From Candidatus Poribacteria bacterium (lineage in GTDB: Bacteria > Poribacteria > WGA-4E > WGA-3G): a DNA stretch of 44,879 nt. Where the stretch lies: the NCBI GenBank assembly GCA_028820635.1, contig JAPPIG010000134.1:1-44879 (forward strand), written 5' to 3'. The notes under the pieces are model-generated. The model was given only the letters and a program-made list of their open reading frames with translations. It was not told the origin of the DNA and did no database searches. A program made the translations under genes and the position numbers. Shown piece after piece: positions 24,423 through 31,584 of this stretch. How positions within the stretch are numbered: position 1 is the first letter of the stretch; every line of letters starts with the position of its first letter.

Positions 24423-27400
24423 TTGAAGACAGAAATAAATATCATAAAAATCAGTTGTATATTGATGTTGGTGTTAGTTGGCAGTGTTGATGCACAACAG
24501 AATCTGGCGCAAGAGGCTTATGCGATCTTTGAGCAATCCTGCCTAATCTGTCACGGGAAAAATGGATCATTCTCTGATGATCTTCTTATTGAATACACAG
24601 CACTTATTGAAGATAGATCAGTTGTTCCGGGAGACCCGGACGCTTCCGTATTCTATCAACGACTCATTGAAACAAACCCTGCCAAGCGGATGCCACTCGG
24701 ACAACCCCAGCTTGATCCCGCAGCGATTGAAACGATCCGCCAATGGATTGCAGCAGGCGCACCAGATTGGAACGATATTCCCAGGCCAGAAACCGACTTC
24801 ATTACGACTGATACAGTGCTTCAGACAATTGAAAACCACGTCAATTCTCTCCCATCACGTGACAAATTGTTTGCACGTTATTTTACGCTAACACATCTTT
24901 ATAACGCAGGTGAGACGACTGAAGCACTAAACGCCTATCGGCGTGCACTCTCAAAACTGATAAATAGCCTCTCTTGGGGACGCCAAGTTGTTAAACCGCA
25001 GCCTATTGATGCGGAACAAACGCTTTTCTATATTGACCTACGCGATTACGAGTGGGATGTGAGAAACGATGCATGGACACAAATTGAAGAAGTATATCCC
25101 TACAAAATGACGTTTGATGCGCCGACACAAACACATTTCCGCGAAAAACTGACAACTTTACAGCAAGAGATGAACTGCGAAGTGCCGTTTGTCAATATAG
25201 ATTGGTTTCTTGCGACTGCTTCACTACCCCCGCTCTACCATGACATTCTCGCGTTGCCCGAAACAGACCGCGAATTAGAAGCATCCCTTGAGGTGTTCGT
25301 TGCTGAAAACCTGAAAAATGCCCCCGGTAAACGCGTTTGGCGTGCCGGTTTCAATAATTCCCGTGTTTCCAGGCATAATCGCGTTCTTGAGCGGCATATA
25401 TCCAGATATGGTGCGTATTGGAAAAGTTATGACTTTGCGGGAAGTTCGGAGTCACAAAGTGTCTTTACACATCCGCTTGATTTTTCACAAGATGGTGGTG
25501 AAATTATCTTCAATTTACCGAATGGTTTACAAGCATATTTTATTGTAGATAGGGAAGGCATCCGTATTGATGCGGCACCGATCAGCATCGTTTCGAATCC
25601 TGCTGTGGCGGATCCGACAGTGCGCACGGGTCTCTCCTGCATCGGATGCCACACAAAGGGGATGCAAACGTTTGAAGACGAGGTGCGTGCTGTTGTTGAA
25701 CAAGCAGATAGCCCACCTTTTAACAAAGAACGGGCGTTAGAACTCTATGTTGAAAAGTCGGTAATGGATGAATTTGTAACGGAAGATATGAACCGTTTTC
25801 GTGTAGCACTTGAAGAAACAGGTGGGGTGTTTGGTGGTATTGAACCGGTCCAACGATTGCACGAGGCGTTTCAAGCACCTCTCAGTGCAGCACACGCTGC
25901 AGCTGCAGTCGGGTTAGAAACAGGAACGTTCCTTGAGAAAATTAGCAATAATGTGAGTTTACAAAACTTATTAGGAGCATTGGTATTAGAAAACGGTGTT
26001 ATAAAACGAGACGCATGGACATCGGCTTTTCACGATGTGGTTGCTGCGTTGGATTCGCCTGATAGTGTCTTGCCTCCAGTTGTAGAGCGACCAGAGCGTA
26101 TTCCCGGTGCTGGTATTTATATTCCAGATGTGAATCTCGGTGCTACAATTGCGGATGCACTTGGTAAAGCAGTAGATGATGTGATTACAGTTGAAGATAT
26201 GGCAACATTAACAACCCTAAGAGCAAGTAACAAGGACATTAGGGATTTGACAGGTATTCAGTATGCAATAAATTTGGAAGAGTTGTGGATTTCAGGGAAT
26301 CCTATAACGGATTTATCACCACTTGCAGGATTGAAAAACCTTATCGGTTTAGCTGCTTGGAATATGGCTATAGAAGATTTTTCGCCACTTGCAGCATTAA
26401 CAAATCTAAAATGGTTAGAATTGTTTAATACGCCAATATCAGACATTTCACCACTGACACGTCTCACCAGCCTGATAAGATTGAGTCTCTATGGAACTGG
26501 AACAGAAAACCTGGCACCACTGGCAGGATTAACCAACCTAACACTATTGCAGATCGCTAACAATGAGACGCTATCGGATATTTCACCCTTGGCAGGCCTA
26601 ATCAATTTAGAATGGTTGGACCTCCATGGTTGCGATTCACTATCGGATATTTCATCATTGGCAGGGTTAACCAAATTGGAGTATCTAAACCTTAACCATA
26701 GCAGAAGAGTGTACGATTATTCTTTGTCGCCATTATCGGGTTTAACAGGGTTAAGACGTTTACGACTTGCCGAGAATAGAATATCAGACGTGTCTTCACT
26801 TGCAGAGGTAATCAGCTTAGAACGGTTAGATTTACCACGGAACGAGATAGTTGATATATCACCATTGTCGAGTTTAACAGGATTAAGAGAACTGTACCTT
26901 CACGCAAACAGGATCTCAGACGTGTCTTCACTTGCAGGGTTGATCAACTTAGAATGGTTAGATTTACGTGTAAATCAAATAGCTGACATATCCGATTTGG
27001 ATGGGTTAGCTGCGCGCACTCATATAAGTTGGGTTGAAAACCCTGGTGCCCCTATAGGAGGTCCGAAAATAGAAGGACCTTGGTTGTGGCTGCCAATCCC
27101 AGAAAAACAACTTGATAACAGAACAGATTTGCTATCAGAAGTGAGTGGAGGTTCTGTAACAGAACATCAGATTGCTACGAGAGGCGCAACCGAAGGAAAA
27201 GCAGTCGGAAACTATGAATGGGCTGCCCATAAAATTTCTCCTGTAGGTACTTATGGTGGGACTACAAATAATATGTCGGAAATGGTGCGTGCTTTTGGCT
27301 TACCCGAAGAGTATGAATGGAGTACAGAAGTTATTGTTATCTACGGTTCCGTAATATTAGATTCACCGCGGGAACAAAAAATAAATATGTTTGTGGGTAG

Positions 27401-30041
27401 TGCGGGTCGTAACAAGGTTTGGCTAAATGGTGAGTTAATCCACGAGCAGTTAATCAGACCTGCTGAATACGATTATTGGCGAGATGATGACAACGGCTTC
27501 AATCAGTATTTTCCTGTCACCTTGAAACAGGGACCAAATGTCTTGTTAGTCGCAGTTGGCAATGGCGGAACGATTACGGGACACTTCGGTTTTGAAGAAG
27601 GCACAGAATATACGCTGTTCCCCCCTTCAGAGATTGATATTCCTGACCTAAACCTCCGCGCCGCAATCGCAGAAGCACTGGACAAAGAGGATAATGTTCC
27701 GATTACGCGTGAAGAGATGTCAACATTAACAATCTTAAGAGCAAGCAACAGGGACATTAAGGATTTGACAGGCATTAAGTCCGCTGTAAATTTAGAAGAG
27801 TTATGGATTTCAGAAAATCCAATATCTGACCTCTCACCACTTGCGGGATTGAAAAACCTTATCGGTTTAGGAGTATGGGATACACCTAATATATCTGATT
27901 TATCGCCACTTGTCAAACTACCCAAACTGAAATGGTTAGACTTTGGTAGATTCCCAGCCCCTGACCTCTCTATTTTGGCAGACATAAAAAGTCTGAGAAG
28001 ATTGACATTTCATAATGGGGGCATAGAAGACCTTTCACCGCTGGCAGGGTTAACACAGTTGACTATTCTTGACATTGCCTATAATTCCACGACACCAGAT
28101 TTATCCCCCATTACAAAGTTAACAAACCTGGAGAAATTTGTAGCGAATTCCTGCAGTATATCAGATATAACGCCTCTGGCAGCATTGACGAAATTGGAAC
28201 ATGTGGATCTTCACAATAACCTAATATCGGACGTGTCTCCACTGGCAAAATTGGTAAATCTGGAAATGGTTAAACTTTATGGCAACTTAATATCAGACAT
28301 TTCTCCGTTGGAAAGTTCCCCTATATTCCCTTATGTTTTTTGGCTTGAAAACCCAGGTTCTGCGAGGAGCGGACCGCAAATAGAGGGACCTTGGACGTGG
28401 CTAAAATTACCCGCTGAACATTTTGACACAGATTGGTTAGCTGAAGCGAGTGGCGGCACCGTGACAGAACAGCAAATCGCTACATACGGTGCAAAAGATG
28501 GACAACACGTCGGAGATAACGTGTGGAAATCTGCCAAAATTGACCAAGAACAAGAAGGTCGTAATATCTTTGAAATACTGTCTCTTGTCGGAAAGGAACA
28601 CAAAAATAAATACCCCGGAAAACCCCCCTTAATTTATAGTGCTATCGCCTTGAATTCACCTCGTGAACAGAAAACAAAAATACTTGAAGGAAGTCAAGGC
28701 GTGTCTGTAAAAATCTGGCTCAATGGGGACTTGGTACATAAAGCCGTTAGAACACGTAGTGGTGCACGGCTTTATGATCGATTTTCCCCTGTTACACTCA
28801 AAAAAGGCGCAAATGTCCTGTTAGTTGCAACTCAAAACTTGCATGAAAGGTATTATAGTTTCTGCTCTATCGGGTTTGATGAGGGTACAGAGTATACGCT
28901 AATTCCTCCGGGTGCCGGCTTCACATTTTCTGCAACGGAAACAACTACACCCTCCGTTGGTGGTACATTTTCACTCAACCTCAACGCAGAAAACATCACC
29001 GATTTAGCAGGATGGCAAGCGGATATTGCCTTTGACCCGAATATGCTTGAAGCGGTTGAAGTTACCGAAGGCGATTTCCTAAAGTCAGAAGGTGGAGATA
29101 CCTTCTTCCAAGGTGGCACGATTGACAACACAGCAGGTAAAATCACAAATCTGTTTTCGGCGCGGATAGCTGAAAGTGGTGTTAACGGTTCAGGCGGACT
29201 GTTGTCGGTGGCGTTCAAGGCAAAAGCAGATGGTAAAACACAAGTGACACTGGAAAAGTTTGAGTTCAGTTCTATCAGTGGTGCGATCATTCCTACTGTT
29301 CCACCTAATATTATTCTCAATGTGGGAGATTATCCTGCGTGGGATGTAAATCAGGATGGACGGGTTAGTATCGTGGATCTGGTTCTCGTGGCAAAGGATT
29401 TTGGCTCAAACGCGCCTGCCAACTTGCGAACGGACGTAAATCGTGATGGCGTTATCAATGTGCAAGACCTCATTCTTGTCGCGCGGCATTTTGGTGATTC
29501 AACGGACTCTGCCGCATCACCTTTACTTGCAGACAACAAGGAGCTCATGCCTGCTATGGTTCAAGCATGGATAAAACAGGCGCAAGCAGAAGATGACGGG
29601 TCTATTGCTTTCCGACAGGGGATAGAGAATCTTGAGAGGCTATTAGCATCGTTGCTTCCAGAAAAAACAGCACTGTTAGCGAATTACCCGAATCCTTTCA
29701 ATCCTGAGACGTGGATACCGTATCATCTCGCAAAGTCTGCTGATGTTACCTTAACAATCTATGCCGCGAACGGTGCGGTTGTTCGGACATTGGCATTAGG
29801 ACATCAGGCAGCGGGGATATATCACAGTCGGAGTCGTGCAGCGCATTGGGATGGCAGGAATGAAGTTCGTGAGTCTGTGGCAAGCGGAGTCTATTTCTAT
29901 ACGTTAGCTGCAGGTGACTTTACTGCTACACGGCGGATGTTGATTTTGAAGTCAGTCTTTTCTTGTAGGAGCGATCTCCGAATCGCGATGAAAACATTGG
30001 TATCGGGAATCGGAGTTCCCTCCTACAATATAATTAATTGA
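24423..30041 (+). CDS. Giant secreted cytochrome c / LRR / cohesin / dockerin protein with FlgD-Ig tail
   Basis: 1872 residues from a TTG start at 24423, 8-10 bases after GAGAGGGAA; it runs straight into a signal peptide ending SVDAQ. Domains by approximate residue: a planctomycete-type cytochrome c with haem motif CLICH (40-44); a second haem-like CIGCH near 406; leucine-rich repeats of internalin type (ISDLSPLAGLTNLxxL) at about 560-860; a beta-sandwich (IEGPWLWLP ... VWLNGELIHE) at 875-1065; a second LRR block at 1070-1305 and a second beta-sandwich to about 1495. These are followed by a cohesin-like domain (1498-1636), a dockerin pair (DVNQDGRVSIVDLVLVAKDF and DVNRDGVINVQDLILVARHF) at 1640-1696, and a FlgD-Ig tail (NYPNPFNPETWIPYHL) at about 1755-1843. 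The final 29 residues after MLILK are encoded by a palindromic repeat. Likely a cell-surface adhesion or scaffold protein with redox capacity; its function is not known. Confidence 0.88.
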   Translation: MKTEINIIKISCILMLVLVGSVDAQQNLAQEAYAIFEQSCLICHGKNGSFSDDLLIEYTALIEDRSVVPGDPDASVFYQRLIETNPAKRMPLGQPQLDPAAIETIRQWIAAGAPDWNDIPRPETDFITTDTVLQTIENHVNSLPSRDKLFARYFTLTHLYNAGETTEALNAYRRALSKLINSLSWGRQVVKPQPIDAEQTLFYIDLRDYEWDVRNDAWTQIEEVYPYKMTFDAPTQTHFREKLTTLQQEMNCEVPFVNIDWFLATASLPPLYHDILALPETDRELEASLEVFVAENLKNAPGKRVWRAGFNNSRVSRHNRVLERHISRYGAYWKSYDFAGSSESQSVFTHPLDFSQDGGEIIFNLPNGLQAYFIVDREGIRIDAAPISIVSNPAVADPTVRTGLSCIGCHTKGMQTFEDEVRAVVEQADSPPFNKERALELYVEKSVMDEFVTEDMNRFRVALEETGGVFGGIEPVQRLHEAFQAPLSAAHAAAAVGLETGTFLEKISNNVSLQNLLGALVLENGVIKRDAWTSAFHDVVAALDSPDSVLPPVVERPERIPGAGIYIPDVNLGATIADALGKAVDDVITVEDMATLTTLRASNKDIRDLTGIQYAINLEELWISGNPITDLSPLAGLKNLIGLAAWNMAIEDFSPLAALTNLKWLELFNTPISDISPLTRLTSLIRLSLYGTGTENLAPLAGLTNLTLLQIANNETLSDISPLAGLINLEWLDLHGCDSLSDISSLAGLTKLEYLNLNHSRRVYDYSLSPLSGLTGLRRLRLAENRISDVSSLAEVISLERLDLPRNEIVDISPLSSLTGLRELYLHANRISDVSSLAGLINLEWLDLRVNQIADISDLDGLAARTHISWVENPGAPIGGPKIEGPWLWLPIPEKQLDNRTDLLSEVSGGSVTEHQIATRGATEGKAVGNYEWAAHKISPVGTYGGTTNNMSEMVRAFGLPEEYEWSTEVIVIYGSVILDSPREQKINMFVGSAGRNKVWLNGELIHEQLIRPAEYDYWRDDDNGFNQYFPVTLKQGPNVLLVAVGNGGTITGHFGFEEGTEYTLFPPSEIDIPDLNLRAAIAEALDKEDNVPITREEMSTLTILRASNRDIKDLTGIKSAVNLEELWISENPISDLSPLAGLKNLIGLGVWDTPNISDLSPLVKLPKLKWLDFGRFPAPDLSILADIKSLRRLTFHNGGIEDLSPLAGLTQLTILDIAYNSTTPDLSPITKLTNLEKFVANSCSISDITPLAALTKLEHVDLHNNLISDVSPLAKLVNLEMVKLYGNLISDISPLESSPIFPYVFWLENPGSARSGPQIEGPWTWLKLPAEHFDTDWLAEASGGTVTEQQIATYGAKDGQHVGDNVWKSAKIDQEQEGRNIFEILSLVGKEHKNKYPGKPPLIYSAIALNSPREQKTKILEGSQGVSVKIWLNGDLVHKAVRTRSGARLYDRFSPVTLKKGANVLLVATQNLHERYYSFCSIGFDEGTEYTLIPPGAGFTFSATETTTPSVGGTFSLNLNAENITDLAGWQADIAFDPNMLEAVEVTEGDFLKSEGGDTFFQGGTIDNTAGKITNLFSARIAESGVNGSGGLLSVAFKAKADGKTQVTLEKFEFSSISGAIIPTVPPNIILNVGDYPAWDVNQDGRVSIVDLVLVAKDFGSNAPANLRTDVNRDGVINVQDLILVARHFGDSTDSAASPLLADNKELMPAMVQAWIKQAQAEDDGSIAFRQGIENLERLLASLLPEKTALLANYPNPFNPETWIPYHLAKSADVTLTIYAANGAVVRTLALGHQAAGIYHSRSRAAHWDGRNEVRESVASGVYFYTLAAGDFTATRRMLILKSVFSCRSDLRIAMKTLVSGIGVPSYNIIN
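29966..30032. repeat. Paired GTAG-headed REP-like elements inside the 3' end of the giant gene
   Basis: TGTAGGAG-CGAT-CTCCGA-ATCG-CGAT is followed, in inverted orientation, by the partner whose complement reads TGTAGGAG-GGAA-CTCCGA-TTCC-CGAT. Each is a short hairpin with loop CTCCGA behind a GTAGGAG head, facing each other as in bacterial REP doublets (BIMEs). The stop codon of the giant gene lies just beyond. Confidence 0.8.
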
Positions 30042-30298
30042 GAGTGTGCATAAATAATTTAACGCCAAATTTGCGTTTAAAAGTAGTAGGCACACTCCGT
30101 GTGCCGTACACAAGTTAGTTTATATTGTAGGTCGGGTTGAGTTTACGAAACCCGACATGATCACACTGCCACACTGAGATTGTCGGGTGTCGCTTCGCTC
30201 TACTCGACCTACAATTCGACTATAAAATATTAATGTATGTAATAAAATACACAGAAAAACCGAAAACTAAATAACCCTGAGAATCCACTATAATCCAA
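30042..30298. repeat. Large D-type inverted repeat upstream of the TPR-UGSC operon
   Basis: TGTAGGTCGGGTTGAG...CGAAACCCGAC (about 30125-30157) and TGTCGGGTGTCGC...CTCTACTCGACCTACA (about 30179-30213) form an inverted pair with arms of about 30 bases. A small hairpin, GGCACAC/GTGTGCC, precedes it near 30088. No gene is seen. Confidence 0.7.
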
Positions 30299-30327
30299 TT
30301 GACTTGCACAGAAATTTTTGTTAGAAT
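30299..30327 (+). promoter_or_regulatory. Sigma70-like promoter of the TPR-UGSC operon
   Basis: TTGACT (30299-30304) and TAGAAT (30322-30327) are separated by exactly 17 bp. Transcription from near 30334 leaves a short leader with TAAGGA 8 bases before ATG 30354. Confidence 0.6.
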
Positions 30328-30353
30328 ACCCAAAATTTTGTAAGGAAAAAAAG

Positions 30354-30686
30354 ATGTCAACACAAGAAGAACTTTACGATGTTGCACTCACGCATTTCGC
30401 AGAAAATGACTTAGAAGCAGCCGTTAACGCTTTCAAACAACTCATTGAATCATATCCTGACTATATTGAGGGCTATCTCGGATTGGGGCATGCGTATGAA
30501 CGGCTTAGCCAATACGATGAAGCCATTGAAGCAGTCCAAAAAGCGATTGAAATCAATCCGAATGACCCGCTCGTTTACACCAGTTTATCTATGTGTTACC
30601 AGCGTAAAGGCATGATTCAGGAAGCAGAGGATGCGATGGCGAAATCCCAACAGGTTCAGATGGAAACGTCCGGTTCAACCACATAG
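30354..30686 (+). CDS. Tetratricopeptide repeat protein
   Basis: 110 residues from ATG 30354. An upstream TTG at 30318 overlaps the -10 box and is rejected. It contains about three TPR units: ALTHFAENDLEAAVNAFKQL, AYERLSQYDEAIEAVQKAIE with the typical INPNDP turn, and MCYQRKGMIQEAEDAM. It has no signal peptide, so it should be a cytoplasmic protein-interaction adaptor. It lies 11 bases before the selenoprotein gene and is probably co-transcribed, so it may be a partner or chaperone of that protein (inference). Confidence 0.88.
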   Translation: MSTQEELYDVALTHFAENDLEAAVNAFKQLIESYPDYIEGYLGLGHAYERLSQYDEAIEAVQKAIEINPNDPLVYTSLSMCYQRKGMIQEAEDAMAKSQQVQMETSGSTT

Positions 30687-30697
30687 GAGATTTGACT

Positions 30698-31234
30698 ATG
30701 GCAGAAGTTACGTTACTTGATCCTACCTCGCAAGGTGACGCAGCTGAGAAATTTTTGGCTCCACGACTTTATACCTTTGATGGAAAAGTGATGGGATTGT
30801 TAGACATTACCAAAAACGGCAGTGATATTTTTCTTGATCGCGTTGAAGAATTAATGCGTGAAAGGTTTGATATTTCTGAAGTTGTACGTGTCAAAAAACC
30901 GACATTCGCGCGTCCTGCACCAACTGAGTTGCTTGTTGACCTTGCGGAACGTGCAGATTTTGTCATTGAAGGACTTGCAGACTGAGGTTCCTGCATATCG
31001 TGCAGTATGCACGATGGAAGTGTTTTAGAGGAACGCGGCGTGCCAAGTCTCGCAATCTGTACAGAGGTATTTTTCGCTGCAGGAAAGGTTCAAGCGCGTG
31101 TACTTGGACATAATGAATTAGAACCGCTCACTGTCACGCATCCTATTCAGAGTCTTACACAGGAACAGATTCGTGGACGCGCTGAAGGCATTGTTGAAAA
31201 AATTGTTGAGCGGTTGATAAATAATATCGCTTAG
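30698..31234 (+). CDS. UGSC-family selenoprotein (in-frame UGA read as selenocysteine)
   Basis: A single 178-residue frame if the TGA at 30983-30985 is read as selenocysteine (residue 96). The local sequence is then EGLAD-U-GSCISCSMHDGSVLEERG, exactly the Sec-Gly-Ser-Cys motif that names the UGSC family, known from metagenomic selenoproteomes and with Cys homologues. Reading continues in the same frame through VPSLAICTEVFFAAG to IVEKIVERLINN. Without recoding there would be two unrelated-looking ORFs (to 30985, and from 31007), and the second has no ribosome-binding site. ATG 30698 has AGGAG 9 bases upstream; a TTG two codons earlier is less likely. A SECIS-like hairpin follows the UGA. The U-x-x-C arrangement suggests a thiol-redox function, which remains unproven. 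Translation needs SelA, SelB, SelD and tRNA-Sec, none of which are in the window. Confidence 0.9.
30983..31019 (+). promoter_or_regulatory. Bacterial SECIS element
   Basis: Directly after the UGA, ATCGTGC (30997-31003) pairs perfectly with GCACGAT (31009-31015) around the 5-base loop AGTAT, which has the G expected near the loop start. Below a TGCAT bulge, TTCC (30988-30991) pairs with GGAA (31016-31019). The loop starts 19 bases after the UGA, inside the range known for bacterial SECIS hairpins, which SelB recognises. Confidence 0.8.
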
Positions 31235-31271
31235 GTTTTGACACGCTGATTAGATCTACATCCGTGAATCA

Positions 31272-31559
31272 TCAATGTCCACCCTTACGTAAGTAGGAGG
31301 CATAACCGACTCGCTCAAAGAAAAGTGGGGAAGCCAATCCTTCAGCAAGACGTTGCTGGACAATCTCAAGGGCAGAGTCCCCGAACCAAATCCTGCCACT
31401 TTCCGGATCAATCCCAGCTGTCTGCCCAATTTGATCGGTAATATCATGGCGTTTCTGGTACTCTGCCCAGATATGCTTAGCTCTACGTGAATCGGCTTCT
31501 GTCCATTTTGGGTGTTCCACTGTTTTCTCCGTGAATTCAAGTATACGATAAAATACCAT
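31272..31559 (-). CDS. Small conserved-looking hypothetical protein downstream of clpB
   Basis: About 95 residues from ATG 31559. A longer frame opens at 31619 inside the clpB 3' end, but without a ribosome-binding site. The product is charged and soluble: HPKWTEADSRRAKHIWAEYQ, then QTAGIDPESGRIWFGDSALE and PLFFERVGYASYLRKGGH. The amino-acid composition and orderly blocks look like a real protein, and the frame is free of the repeats that make spurious ORFs here. I do not recognise the family. It follows clpB by about 25 bases on the same strand and may be co-transcribed. Confidence 0.55.
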   Translation of the reverse strand: MVFYRILEFTEKTVEHPKWTEADSRRAKHIWAEYQKRHDITDQIGQTAGIDPESGRIWFGDSALEIVQQRLAEGLASPLFFERVGYASYLRKGGH

Positions 31560-31584
31560 GAAATTTGGATAGATGTCAATCCAT

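Noticed and set aside
31007..31234. Independent small gene starting at ATG 31007
   Set aside because: It is the C-terminal half of the UGSC selenoprotein, in frame with the upstream half through a UGA, and has no ribosome-binding site of its own.
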